NCBI GenBank assembly: GCA_016285615.1
Contig: JAEERB010000042.1
Coordinates: forward strand, 1-17,564
DNA length: 17,564 bases
Direction of reading: 5' to 3'
From: Bacteroidales bacterium
Lineage (GTDB): Bacteria; Bacteroidota; Bacteroidia; Bacteroidales; WCHB1-69
Position numbers and translations under genes: made by a program. Below the pieces are notes generated by a model that did no database searches, had not been told where the DNA came from, and saw only the letters and a list, made by a program, of their open reading frames with translations. Below, piece by piece: positions 6,920 to 15,332 of the stretch (position 1 is the first letter of the stretch; every line of letters starts with the position of its first letter).

Positions 6920-7942
6920 ATGAACAGCAACTTAGACCCTTCACAAGAACGATTGACTGCCACAGAAAAGGAATTCGAACGCGCCATACGGCCATCTGAT
7001 TTCAGCAATTTCTTTGGACAGGAGCAGGTCATCGATAATATTATTGTCTTTGTCAGAGCCGCCAAAGCCCGCGGTGAAGCGCTGGACCACGTGCTGCTGC
7101 ACGGTCCTCCAGGCTTGGGCAAAACCACCTTGTCGCACATCATTGCCAATGAAATGGGTGTCAACGTGAAAGTCACCTCTGGCCCTGTCATCGACAAGCC
7201 CGGCGAGCTGGCCGGCCTGCTCACCAACCTCGAGCCCAACGATGTACTCTTCATCGATGAAATACACCGTCTGTCGCCCGTGGTGGAGGAATACCTCTAC
7301 TCGGCCATGGAGGACTACAAAATCGACATCATGATCGACTCGGGGCCTAACGCACGCAGCGTGCAGATTTCGCTCAACCCGTTCACGCTGGTGGGCGCCA
7401 CCACCCGTTCGGGACTGCTTACCGCCCCCTTGCGCTCGCGTTTCGGCATCAAGTTGCAACTGCAATACTACGATGCCAAGACCTTAGCCAAGATTCTTAA
7501 ACGCTCGGCTTCCATCCTTAAAATAGAGATTAACGACGATGCCGCTTACGAGATTGCCCGCCGCAGTCGTGGCACCCCCCGTATTGCCAACCTGCTGCTG
7601 CGCCGTATCCGCGACTTTGCCCAGGTAAAAGGCAACGGCACCATCGACTATGACATCACCCAAGTGGCGCTTACAGCGCTCAATATCGACAAACACGGCC
7701 TTGACGAGATGGACAACCGCATTCTCAGCACCATCATCAACAAGTTCAAAGGCGGCCCTGTGGGACTTAACACCATTGCCACCGCCGTGGGTGAAGATGC
7801 GGGCACCATCGAAGAGGTTTACGAGCCCTTCCTCATCCAAGAGGGTTACCTTATGCGCACACCTCGTGGCCGCGAAGTAACCGAGACCGCCTACGAGCAT
7901 CTGGGACTCACACGATTCTCCGAACAGCCTCGACTATTTTAA
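6920..7942 (+). CDS. ruvB: Holliday junction branch-migration helicase RuvB
   Basis: AAA+ ATPase that forms hexameric rings and, with RuvA, drives branch migration of Holliday junctions in recombinational repair. The 340-residue protein has Walker A GPPGLGKT (62-69), Walker B FIDEIH (111-116), sensor-1 GATTRSG (159-165), an arginine finger region LRSRFG (171-176) and the C-terminal winged-helix domain ending near [17 protein letters not shown]. The sequence is complete and strongly conserved. It appears to head a four-gene operon with an outer-membrane protein, an FAH-family enzyme and a peptidase, a mix with no obvious functional link to recombination. ruvA and ruvC are not in the window. 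Confidence 0.97.
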   Translation: MNSNLDPSQERLTATEKEFERAIRPSDFSNFFGQEQVIDNIIVFVRAAKARGEALDHVLLHGPPGLGKTTLSHIIANEMGVNVKVTSGPVIDKPGELAGLLTNLEPNDVLFIDEIHRLSPVVEEYLYSAMEDYKIDIMIDSGPNARSVQISLNPFTLVGATTRSGLLTAPLRSRFGIKLQLQYYDAKTLAKILKRSASILKIEINDDAAYEIARRSRGTPRIANLLLRRIRDFAQVKGNGTIDYDITQVALTALNIDKHGLDEMDNRILSTIINKFKGGPVGLNTIATAVGEDAGTIEEVYEPFLIQEGYLMRTPRGREVTETAYEHLGLTRFSEQPRLF

Positions 7943-7966
7943 TAACCTACTGTAAAAGCTCCTGCC

Positions 7967-8758
7967 ATGAATAATAGTTTACGCTTTTTGAAACACATCA
8001 TCATCTTTGCAGGGATTATGCTGACGTTCGTTGCGCTGTCGGCACAGAATCAGGACCAGGACTACGAACTTACCGCCAAAGCCAAGCACAACAACAACGG
8101 TATGGGACGGCGCTTCACTGTAGGTGTAGCCTTCGGTCCGGGTATCGACTGGCTGCAGCCCAAGACTGTTGACTACACCCGCGAAAAGACAGTCTTCAAC
8201 TTCCGTGCAGGTGTCCTCTTCGACGTCAACTTCACGCAAGCCACCTACTATTACTTCTCGACAGGATTGTTTTTCCACTATGATGGTGGCAGACTAGCAT
8301 TCCGCGATTTCACCAGAATCGACTCCATTCCCCAAGCCGCCGATATAAGTCGCCGATACAAAGCTTATTATCTCACTATCCCCACGGGTATCAAACTCAA
8401 AACCCCCGACTTCAACAATTTCGTCATTGCCGCCAACTTCGGTATGTATCACAGTTTTCTACTGTCATCCTCTATCAAAGACAAAGTGACCATCGAAGCA
8501 GCAGGCGAGATGGTGGAGATTTCGCCCGAGCGCATCGGCCATGCTGAAACCAGGCCACTGAAAATCCGAGAGGCGATTTACGCGGGCTTAGGCTTGGAAT
8601 ACATCATCCGTGGCGACTTCCGCGCTTTCTTCTATGCTAACTTCTCGCACACTTTCACCAACTTCTTCAACGGCCAAAAATGCTGGAACGGCATCAGTGG
8701 CGAAAAGGAAGTGGCCAAATTGAACAGTGTGGAATTTATCGTCGGCCTCAATTTCTAA
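7967..8758 (+). CDS. PorT-like outer-membrane beta-barrel protein
   Basis: A 263-residue protein with a Sec signal peptide (residues about 10-26, cleavage near ALSAQ). The remainder alternates short amphipathic strands rich in Tyr/Phe/Gly, such as RFTVGVAFGPGIDW, FNFRAGVLFDVNF, YYYFSTGLFFHYDGG, YYLTIPTGIKLKT and YAGLGLEYIIRGDFRAFF. It ends in FIVGLNF, with the terminal phenylalanine typical of BAM-inserted barrels. It fits the outer-membrane beta-barrel family commonly named PorT-like (PF13568). Whether it is the T9SS component PorT cannot be decided; that family name is applied very broadly. It sits 24 nt after ruvB and 4 nt before the FAH-family gene with no promoter between, so it is probably co-transcribed. 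Confidence 0.7.
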   Translation: MNNSLRFLKHIIIFAGIMLTFVALSAQNQDQDYELTAKAKHNNNGMGRRFTVGVAFGPGIDWLQPKTVDYTREKTVFNFRAGVLFDVNFTQATYYYFSTGLFFHYDGGRLAFRDFTRIDSIPQAADISRRYKAYYLTIPTGIKLKTPDFNNFVIAANFGMYHSFLLSSSIKDKVTIEAAGEMVEISPERIGHAETRPLKIREAIYAGLGLEYIIRGDFRAFFYANFSHTFTNFFNGQKCWNGISGEKEVAKLNSVEFIVGLNF

Positions 8759-8762
8759 ACAA

Positions 8763-9362
8763 ATGAAAATCATCTGCATAGGTCAAAACTACAGGACAGA
8801 CAACACCACTGTCCCTGAGAAGCCTTTGTTCTTCATGAAACCCGAAACCTCGATGGTGGTACGCAACCGGCCATTCTTCGTTCCAGACTTTTCTAAGGAA
8901 CTATACTACGAAATCGAATTAGTGCTCCACATCAATAAGGTGGGCAAATGCATCCAGCCGCGCTTCGCCCACACCTACTACGACGCCATCGCGCTGGGGC
9001 TCGACTTCACCGCCATGGATGTGCTGCGCCAATGCAAAGAGCAGGGGTTGCCGTGGGATACCGCCAAATCCTTCGACTACTCAGCACCCATCGGCGAATT
9101 CATCAAGAAAGAGGAATTGGGCGACCTCAACAACTTACACTTCCAGCTGATGAAAAACGGCGAATGCGTACAAGACGGCAACAGCAGCGAGATGATTTTT
9201 AACTTCGACCAAATCATCTCCTACGTATCCCAATATGTCACCCTCAAGATGGGCGACCTCATCTTCACTGGCACGCCCGCAGGCGCAGGACCCGCGAAAA
9301 TCAACGATTTTCTGGAAGGCTACCTGAACGGCACGCGCCGCCTACGATGCAGAATCAAATAA
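8763..9362 (+). CDS. Fumarylacetoacetate hydrolase (FAH) family protein
   Basis: A 199-residue cytoplasmic enzyme of the FAH fold, whose members hydrolyse or decarboxylate acylpyruvates or tautomerise oxaloacetate with a divalent metal. The metal ligands are visible: E50-x-E52 in YYEIELVLHI and D81 in GLDFTAMD, with the same 29-residue E-to-D spacing I recall for FAHD1. The LIFTGTPAGAGP loop is present at the usual place. Unusually, the segment after IGQNY (residues 6-10) is about four residues shorter than in typical members and lacks the His and Glu of the lid helix, so the usual acid-base dyad seems missing. I chose the ATG at 8763, not the in-frame ATG at 8727, because the former begins exactly at the conserved KII-x-x-G-x-NY strand and avoids overlapping the upstream gene. 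The substrate is unknown. Confidence 0.85.
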   Translation: MKIICIGQNYRTDNTTVPEKPLFFMKPETSMVVRNRPFFVPDFSKELYYEIELVLHINKVGKCIQPRFAHTYYDAIALGLDFTAMDVLRQCKEQGLPWDTAKSFDYSAPIGEFIKKEELGDLNNLHFQLMKNGECVQDGNSSEMIFNFDQIISYVSQYVTLKMGDLIFTGTPAGAGPAKINDFLEGYLNGTRRLRCRIK

Positions 9363-9381
9363 TCACTTAACTATAATTAAC

Positions 9382-11499
9382 ATGAAAAAAGCCATGACTA
9401 TCATCATTCTTTCCTCCATCCTCGTTGCAGGATGCCACAAGAAAGGAACAGAAATTGCCGAAACCAATCCATTTTTTCAGGAATGGAACACGCCGTATGG
9501 CGTTCCGCCGTTCGACAAAATTAAAATAGAGCATTACCTGCCCGCCTTCGAAGAGGGCATGAAACAGCACAAGGCCGAAGTGGACTCAATTGCCAACAAC
9601 CCCGAAGCTCCCACTTTCGCCAACACCATTGAAGCCCTGGAATATAGCGGTGAGCTGCTCGACAAGGTGAGCAATGTTTTCTTCAACATTGTAGAATGCT
9701 GCAACAGCGAAGAAATGGAGAAACTGACCGAGGAGATCCTGCCGAAAGTCACCCAACACAGCGATGATATTAGCCTCAACGCCAAGCTGTTCGCTCGTAT
9801 CAAAACCGTTTACGACCAGAAAGACTCGCTCGACCTCACCGACGAGCAGATGAGGCTGCTGGAAATCACCTACAAGAACTTCGTGCGCAACGGCGCCAAC
9901 ATTCCAGAAGAGCAACAGCCGCGCTTCCGCGAGATCAACGAAAAACTGTCGTTGCTGACAATGAAGTTCGGCAATAATGTGCTGAAAGCCACCAACGACT
10001 ACAAACTGGTTGTAGATGATGTTGCCAAACTGGAAGGCATGCCGCAGAGCCAACTCGACGCCGCCCTGGAGGCTGGCAATGCCGATAAGAGCACCAAAGG
10101 AAAATACGTGTTCACCATCCACATTCCCAGCATGGAGCCGTTCCTGATGAACTGCAAGGACCGCGAACTGCGCAAAGAGCTATGGACTGCCTACTCGACA
10201 CGCTGCACTTCCGGCGCCACCGACAACCGCGCCATCATCAATGATATTGTCAACCTGCGCATCGAGCAGGCCCACATGCTCGGCTACGACAGTCACGCCG
10301 CCTACGTGCTGGACGACTGCATGGCCAAGACACCCGAAGCCGTCAACGACCTGTTGATGAAAGTATGGAAGCCCGCCTTAAAGAAAGCCCAAGAAGAAGC
10401 TGCTGAGTATCAGAAGATGATCAAAGCCGAAGGCGGCGATTTCCAACTGGAACCGTGGGATTGGAGATACTACAGCGAACGTCTCCGCAAAGCCAAATAC
10501 GACTTGGATGACGACAGCCTCCGCCCCTACTTCTCGCTCGACAATGTGCGTAACGGCATCTTCACCTGCTGCGACAAACTCTACGGCATCTCCTTCAGAG
10601 AAAACAAAGATATACCTGTTTATCAAGAAGATGTGGTTGCCTACGAGGTGTTAGAGAACGACTCAGTCATCGCCATCGTCTATATGGACTTCTTCCCGCG
10701 TGAAAGCAAACGCAGCGGCGCCTGGATGACCAATTTCCGCGAACAGAGCATCGACCGCGACGGAAAGGATGTCATTCCCGTAGTGTCACTGGTATTCAAC
10801 TTCACCAAGCCCACCGCCAACAAGCCCTCGCTGCTCAATTTCGACGAGACACAAACCTTCTTCCACGAGTTTGGACATGGTCTGCACAGCATATTCTCGC
10901 GTTGTCACTACGAGTCGCTGTCGGGCACCAATGTTAGTCGCGACTTTGTAGAGATGCCGTCGCAGATTTTCGAGAACTGGGCCTGCCATCCCGAGGTGAT
11001 GCGCCTCTACGCCCACCACTACCAAACTGGTGAAGTGATTCCTGAAGCGCTAATTGAAAAGATTGAAGCTGCCGCCACCTACGGACAAGGATTTATCAAC
11101 GTAGAATTGCTCGCCGCCTCGTTCCTGGATATGGATTTCCACGTTCTTACCGAGAAAACCGACATCACCCTGCCCGACTTTGAAGACAAAGCCATGAATG
11201 CCATCGGCCTCATTCCTGAGATCATCTCGCGTTACAAGAGCACCTACTTCCAGCACATCTTCTCTGGCGGATACAGTGCTGGCTACTACAGCTACACCTG
11301 GGCCGCCGTGCTCGACAGCGACGCTTTCGAGCCATTTAGAAAGAACGGTGTCTTCAACAAAGAGGTAGCCACTTCCTTCAGAAACAACATCCTCTCAAAA
11401 GGTAATACTGAAGAGTCTATGAAACTCTATATCAATTATCGCGGCCAAGAACCATCCATTGAACCGCTGCTGAAAAAGAGAGGACTTCTCACCAAATAA
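9382..11499 (+). CDS. dcp: M3-family dipeptidyl carboxypeptidase, lipoprotein form
   Basis: Zinc peptidase of family M3 (Dcp/oligopeptidase A branch), which cleaves dipeptides from the C-terminus of short peptides. At 705 residues it is near the usual 680 plus a leader. The N-terminus is a lipoprotein signal with lipobox LVAGC (C18), so it is probably tethered in the periplasm or to the outer membrane. The active site is H495-E496-F-G-H499, with E524 as third zinc ligand in DFVEMPSQIFENW; the 29-residue spacing fits the family. The C-terminal region has SGGYSAGYYSYTWAAVLDSDAF, typical of M3 peptidases. It is the last gene of the ruvB operon and is followed by a strong terminator. A paralogue without signal sequence lies at 13153-15183. 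The gene symbol follows the E. coli homologue; exact specificity is not proven. Confidence 0.9.
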   Translation: MKKAMTIIILSSILVAGCHKKGTEIAETNPFFQEWNTPYGVPPFDKIKIEHYLPAFEEGMKQHKAEVDSIANNPEAPTFANTIEALEYSGELLDKVSNVFFNIVECCNSEEMEKLTEEILPKVTQHSDDISLNAKLFARIKTVYDQKDSLDLTDEQMRLLEITYKNFVRNGANIPEEQQPRFREINEKLSLLTMKFGNNVLKATNDYKLVVDDVAKLEGMPQSQLDAALEAGNADKSTKGKYVFTIHIPSMEPFLMNCKDRELRKELWTAYSTRCTSGATDNRAIINDIVNLRIEQAHMLGYDSHAAYVLDDCMAKTPEAVNDLLMKVWKPALKKAQEEAAEYQKMIKAEGGDFQLEPWDWRYYSERLRKAKYDLDDDSLRPYFSLDNVRNGIFTCCDKLYGISFRENKDIPVYQEDVVAYEVLENDSVIAIVYMDFFPRESKRSGAWMTNFREQSIDRDGKDVIPVVSLVFNFTKPTANKPSLLNFDETQTFFHEFGHGLHSIFSRCHYESLSGTNVSRDFVEMPSQIFENWACHPEVMRLYAHHYQTGEVIPEALIEKIEAAATYGQGFINVELLAASFLDMDFHVLTEKTDITLPDFEDKAMNAIGLIPEIISRYKSTYFQHIFSGGYSAGYYSYTWAAVLDSDAFEPFRKNGVFNKEVATSFRNNILSKGNTEESMKLYINYRGQEPSIEPLLKKRGLLTK

Positions 11500-11529
11500 G
11501 ACACAAATACAACAATCGAAAACAAAACC

Positions 11530-11571
11530 AAATAAGTCGGATTGGAAAAAAATTTCCAATCCGACTTATTT
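11530..11571 (+). terminator. Perfect 19-bp stem terminator after the ruvB-dcp operon
   Basis: Arms 11530-11548 and 11553-11571 are exact inverse complements with an AAAA loop. The arm core is GTCGGATTGG / CCAATCCGAC, flanked by A-rich and T-rich ends that also pair. The A/T flanks let it work in both directions, though only the plus-strand operon needs it. It ends 31 nt after dcp and insulates the next gene's promoter. Confidence 0.85.
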
Positions 11572-11586
11572 ACATCCGTAAAAAAA

Positions 11587-11618
11587 TTAGAATCCGAGTA
11601 ACTTTTTTCCTACTTTTG
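11587..11618 (+). promoter_or_regulatory. -33/-7 promoter of the arginine decarboxylase gene
   Basis: TACTTTTG (11611-11618) matches TAnnTTTG. TTAG (11587-11590), 20 nt upstream, is a three-of-four match to the -33 TTTG box. The expected leader is about 26 nt. The promoter lies directly after the terminator of the preceding operon, making this a self-contained unit. Confidence 0.55.
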
Positions 11619-11649
11619 CGTCTTTATTTCAATTAAGAAGCACAAAAAG

Positions 11650-13077
11650 ATGAGAACAAAGTACATTGATTTAATCAGCCAAACTTACGAGTTTCCGCAA
11701 GAAGAGTTTAAAGTAGAAGACAACGAACTCTATTTCAATGATGTACCCTTGATGGACATCATCAAACAATACGGAACGCCATTGAAGATCACCTATCTGC
11801 CCAAGATCTCGCAGAACATCCAGCGTGCCCGCAGATGGTTCAATGTGGCTATCGCCAAGGCCGACTATCAGAGCGACTACCACTACTGCTACTGCACCAA
11901 GAGTTCGCACTTTGAATTTGTCTTATCAGAAGTACTTAAAAATGATGTACATATAGAGACGTCATCCGCTTTCGATTTGAACTTGATAGAGACTTTGCAC
12001 GAGAATGGAATGTTTGAAAAAGAGAACTTCATCATCTGCAACGGCTTCAAAAAACAACAATATATTGAAAACATTTCGATGCTCTTGGATAAAGGTTATG
12101 TCAACCTTATTCCTGTAATGGATAGCAAATACGAATTTGAATTGCTGAACCAGAATATCAATTCGAAATGCAAAGTAGGCATCCGTATCGCAGCAGAAGA
12201 AGAACCCCGATTTGAATTCTACACCTCACGTTTGGGCATCCGATACAATGATATCATTCCGTTTTACGAGGAAAAAATCAAGAAAAATCCCAAGTTTGAG
12301 TTAAAGATGTTGCACTTTTTCATCAACACCGGCATTCACGACACGGCGTATTACTGGAACGAATTGACGAAGTGCGTCAACCTTTATTGCGACCTCAAGA
12401 AGCGCTGCCCTGAGCTCGACTCGCTCAACATAGGTGGCGGATTTCCCATCAAGAATGCCCTTTCGTTTGAGTACGATTACGAATATATGGCCGAAGAAAT
12501 CGTTTCACAAATCAAGCAGATATGTGACCGTGAAGGAGTTAAGGAACCCGACATCTTCACCGAGTTCGGTTCTTACACTGTAGGAGAAGCCAGTGCAGTA
12601 CTCTTCTCCATTGTACAGCAGAAGCGCCAGAACGACCGCGAGTTGTGGGACATGATTGACAGCTCTTTCATGACCACTTTGCCCGACACGTGGGCCATCA
12701 ACCAGCAGTTTATCATCCTGGCGGTCAACAACTGGGACAAAGAATACGAGCGTGTTTTCCTCGGCGGCCTCACCTGCGACAGCCACGACTATTACAACTC
12801 GGAGGCGCACTTGAACGCCGTCTTCCTCCCCAAGATTCACGAGGATGGCGCTGAAGACACTGTTTACAACAGTCCCGACCACGAGCCGCAGTACATCGGC
12901 CTTTTCAACACGGGCGCTTATCAGGAGGCTGTGGGTGGCTACGGCGGCATACAGCACTGCCTCACCCCCGCCCCCAAGCACATCATCATCTACCGCGACG
13001 AAGAAGGCGAACTCTGCACCAAGCTATTTGCCAAAGAGCAAAGTTACAAGTCGATGCTGAAGATTTTGGGATACTAG
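11650..13077 (+). CDS. speA: Arginine decarboxylase, short Bacteroidetes form (PLP fold type III)
   Basis: PLP-dependent alanine-racemase-fold decarboxylase, closest to the roughly 465-residue arginine decarboxylases of Flavobacteria, which convert arginine to agmatine for polyamine synthesis. The 475-residue protein has the PLP lysine K84 in YCYCTKSSHF, the phosphate-binding NIGGGFP (260-266) and the second-subunit active-site Cys-Asp (C376-D377) in GGLTCDSHDYY. It is clearly shorter than the E. coli SpeA type (about 630-660). Assignment to arginine over related substrates comes from recalled similarity to annotated flavobacterial proteins, so specificity is less sure than the fold. In flavobacteria the gene often sits with agmatinase; here it is alone, between its own promoter and a convergent peptidase gene. 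Without agmatinase or agmatine deiminase in view, the pathway's next step must be encoded elsewhere. Confidence 0.82.
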   Translation: MRTKYIDLISQTYEFPQEEFKVEDNELYFNDVPLMDIIKQYGTPLKITYLPKISQNIQRARRWFNVAIAKADYQSDYHYCYCTKSSHFEFVLSEVLKNDVHIETSSAFDLNLIETLHENGMFEKENFIICNGFKKQQYIENISMLLDKGYVNLIPVMDSKYEFELLNQNINSKCKVGIRIAAEEEPRFEFYTSRLGIRYNDIIPFYEEKIKKNPKFELKMLHFFINTGIHDTAYYWNELTKCVNLYCDLKKRCPELDSLNIGGGFPIKNALSFEYDYEYMAEEIVSQIKQICDREGVKEPDIFTEFGSYTVGEASAVLFSIVQQKRQNDRELWDMIDSSFMTTLPDTWAINQQFIILAVNNWDKEYERVFLGGLTCDSHDYYNSEAHLNAVFLPKIHEDGAEDTVYNSPDHEPQYIGLFNTGAYQEAVGGYGGIQHCLTPAPKHIIIYRDEEGELCTKLFAKEQSYKSMLKILGY

Positions 13078-13081
13078 GAAT

Positions 13082-13120
13082 AATGTATAATTAACAATGT
13101 ATAATTGATAATTATATCAA
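13082..13120. repeat. Short AT-rich tandem repeat and weak hairpin between convergent genes
   Basis: AATGTATAATT occurs twice (13082-13092 and 13096-13106), separated by AAC, giving a 14-nt period. It is followed by a 6-bp inverted repeat TTGATA / TATCAA (13105-13110, 13115-13120). The element lies between the stop codons of speA and the second M3 peptidase. No T-tract follows the hairpin, so a terminator role for either gene is doubtful. The remaining bases to 13152 are pyrimidine-rich with repeated CTCTCC. Confidence 0.5.
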
Positions 13121-13152
13121 CATCTCTCCGTTCTCCATTCTCATCTCTCCAT

Positions 13153-15183
13153 TTATTTCAGCCCTTCCCGCTCTAGCAGCGCATCCACTTTGGGTTCGCG
13201 GCCGCGGAACTTGACATAGAGGTTCATAGGCTTGTCGGAGCCGCCTTTCGACAGGATGTTCTCGACATACGAATCGGCCACCTCCTTGTTATATACGCCT
13301 TTTTCTTTGAAGAGCGAAAAGGCATCAGCATCAAGCACTTCGGCCCACTTGTAGCCGTAATAGCCAGCCGCATAGCCGCCAGCGAAAATGTGCGAGAAGG
13401 CGGTGCTCATGCAAGTTCCATCAACCAGCGGCAGCAACTCAGCCGGCGCCATGGCGCTGCGCTCCGTTTCCCGCACATCTTTGATTTTAGAGGGATCTGT
13501 GGTGTGCCACATCATGTCCAACAGGCCAAACGACAGCTGGCGGCACGAAGCATAGCCCGCATTGAAATTGCGGAAATCCTTCATCTTCTGCACCAACTCG
13601 TCGGGAATCAACTCGCCCGTCTGATAATGGTAGGCGAACTTGCTCAGAAACTCTTTTTCAACAGCCCAATTTTCAAGCAGTTGCGACGGCAGCTCCACAA
13701 AATCGCGGGGCACGCTGGTACCGCTGATGCTCGAGTAGTGCACCTCCGACAACATGCCGTGCAGCGCATGACCAAACTCGTGCATGAAGGTGGTCAGCTC
13801 GCCGAAGGTGAGCAACGACGGATGGCCTGGCGTGGAAGGCGTGAAGTTCATCACCAGCGATACCAGCGGGCGCACATCGCGGCCGTCGGCATCCACATGC
13901 TGTTCGCGGAACTCGGTCATCCAAGCCCCACCCCGCTTCGAGTCGCGTGGATGGAAATCCAGATAGAGCAACGCCATCAACCGCTCGGCACGATAGACCT
14001 CAAACACCTTCACATCAGGATGATAGACAGGCACTTGCTGCGTCGGCTGAAACGATAGGCCAAACAGGTCGGTAGCCAGGCCAAACACACCCTCTATCAC
14101 CTTTTCCAGCTTAAAAAAGGGCTTCAGCATCTCATCGTTGAACTGGAAACGGTGCGTTTTCAATTTTTCGGAGTAATAGGCGAAATCCCAACGGCACAAC
14201 TCACCTTCAAAACCCAATGAATGAGCATATTCGGTCACCTCTGCCAGCTCGCGCTGCGCCACGGGCATAGAGTATTTCAGCAACTCATTTTCCAAGTGCA
14301 TCACATTCTCTACATTGGCTGCCATGCGCTCTTTCAGCACATACTCGGCAAAGTTGGCATAGCCCAGCAGCCGCGCCACCTTGTGTCTGAGCTTGAGCGT
14401 CTCTTTTACAATCTCTTGATTATCAAACTTATCCTTATAGGCTTTTGTATTGTATGCCATAAAAATCTCTTTCCGCAATTCGCGATTGTCGGCATACGAC
14501 AGCACGGCCGTCACGCTGGGTTGCGACAGGTCGAACAGCCAGCCCTCCAACCCTTTGGCCTCAGCTTTGGCACGCGCCACCGCCAAACGACTTTCGGGAA
14601 TGCCCGCCAACAACGCCTTGTCGGTCACATGCTTGGAGAAAGCATTGGTGGCATTAAGCACATTCTCGCCGTACGTGAGCGCCAACAGCGACAGACGGGA
14701 ACTCATCTTGCGGTACTGTGCCTTGTCGTATTGCGACAGAGCCGCACCACTATTCACAAACGAGCGGTAAGTGTCGTCCAGAAGCATCTGCTGCTCGGTG
14801 GTCAGCCCTTCGGCATGCTCGTGCACCTGATAAACCCTTTCAAAAAGAAGACCATCCAGTTTGATATCATTGGAAAATTCTGTCAACAAGGGACTTACAT
14901 CCTGGGCTATCTGCTGCATTTCGGGCGTTGAATCGGCTTCCAGCAGATTAAAAAAGATGTTGCTGATGCGGTTCAGACATTCGCCCGAGCGATCGAGGGC
15001 GGCAATGGTGTTCTCGAACGTAGGATCGTCGAGGTTACTTTTAATATCTTCTATTTCCTTACGCGCCACTTCAATGGCCTCTTTAAATGCGGGCAGATAA
15101 TGCTCAATTTTAATCTTATCGAATGGCGGCGTCTGATAAGGCGTGGACCACGCTTGCAACAAAGGGTTATCCTGATTTTTCAT
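13153..15183 (-). CDS. dcp: M3-family peptidyl-dipeptidase, cytoplasmic paralogue
   Basis: Second M3-family zinc peptidase, 676 residues, close to the E. coli Dcp length. It lacks any signal peptide and begins MKNQDNPLLQAWSTPY, corresponding to the start of the mature part of the lipoprotein paralogue at 9382; the two share PPFDKIKIEHYLPAF. The active site is H468-E469-F-G-H472, with E497 in DFVELPSQLLENW. The C-terminal AGGYAAGYYGYKWAEVLDADAF is intact. It probably degrades short peptides in the cytoplasm, while the paralogue acts outside the inner membrane; that split is inferred from the leaders. It is transcribed alone on the minus strand from the -7 box at 15204-15211, convergent with speA. 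Dcp or oligopeptidase-A-like specificity cannot be separated by inspection. Confidence 0.9.
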   Translation of the reverse strand: MKNQDNPLLQAWSTPYQTPPFDKIKIEHYLPAFKEAIEVARKEIEDIKSNLDDPTFENTIAALDRSGECLNRISNIFFNLLEADSTPEMQQIAQDVSPLLTEFSNDIKLDGLLFERVYQVHEHAEGLTTEQQMLLDDTYRSFVNSGAALSQYDKAQYRKMSSRLSLLALTYGENVLNATNAFSKHVTDKALLAGIPESRLAVARAKAEAKGLEGWLFDLSQPSVTAVLSYADNRELRKEIFMAYNTKAYKDKFDNQEIVKETLKLRHKVARLLGYANFAEYVLKERMAANVENVMHLENELLKYSMPVAQRELAEVTEYAHSLGFEGELCRWDFAYYSEKLKTHRFQFNDEMLKPFFKLEKVIEGVFGLATDLFGLSFQPTQQVPVYHPDVKVFEVYRAERLMALLYLDFHPRDSKRGGAWMTEFREQHVDADGRDVRPLVSLVMNFTPSTPGHPSLLTFGELTTFMHEFGHALHGMLSEVHYSSISGTSVPRDFVELPSQLLENWAVEKEFLSKFAYHYQTGELIPDELVQKMKDFRNFNAGYASCRQLSFGLLDMMWHTTDPSKIKDVRETERSAMAPAELLPLVDGTCMSTAFSHIFAGGYAAGYYGYKWAEVLDADAFSLFKEKGVYNKEVADSYVENILSKGGSDKPMNLYVKFRGREPKVDALLEREGLK

Positions 15184-15203
15184 CCTATCATTTTTTTGAA
15201 TAG

Positions 15204-15211
15204 CAAAAATA
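15204..15211 (-). promoter_or_regulatory. -7 box for the cytoplasmic M3 peptidase gene
   Basis: The minus strand reads TATTTTTG (TAnnTTTG), ending 20 nt before the ATG at 15183; expected leader about 15 nt. No -33 TTTG at normal spacing is seen. Confidence 0.45.
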
Positions 15212-15324
15212 TGAAAATATTATTGAGATATAAAATGAAGCCTTGACAATTCACCTATGCGAAACAACAATGTGGTTTTTAACTTTTTTTAACAAAAAAA
15301 ATATGGATTACACTAATAATATTC

Positions 15325-15332
15325 TAACTTTG
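15325..15332 (+). promoter_or_regulatory. -7 box for the 135-residue lipoprotein gene
   Basis: TAACTTTG matches TAnnTTTG. Transcription would start near 15338 and leave a leader of about 94 nt before the ATG at 15432, so upstream in-frame ATGs (15243, 15303) would not be in the mRNA. The region 15212-15324 otherwise shows only AT-rich sequence with A- and T-tracts near 15275-15300. Confidence 0.5.

Noticed and set aside
5743..7942. dprA plus ruvB as a dedicated competence or recombination island
   Set aside because: Both are ordinary chromosomal housekeeping genes. ruvB has its own -7 box, and no competence pilus or DNA-uptake genes are present.
8727..8762. Upstream ATG giving a 12-residue extension of the FAH-family protein
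   Set aside because: It overlaps the end of the barrel gene and precedes the conserved first strand, which starts exactly at the ATG at 8763.
12505..12981. Open frame (158 codons) antisense to speA
   Set aside because: Val/Ala-rich low-information product with no signal or motif, fully inside a conserved gene on the other strand.
13390..14058. Long open frame (222 codons) on the plus strand opposite the cytoplasmic M3 peptidase gene
   Set aside because: Its product is rich in His, Gln, Arg and Ala with no recognisable motif. It lies entirely antisense to a gene with an intact active site, so it is a shadow of biased codon use.
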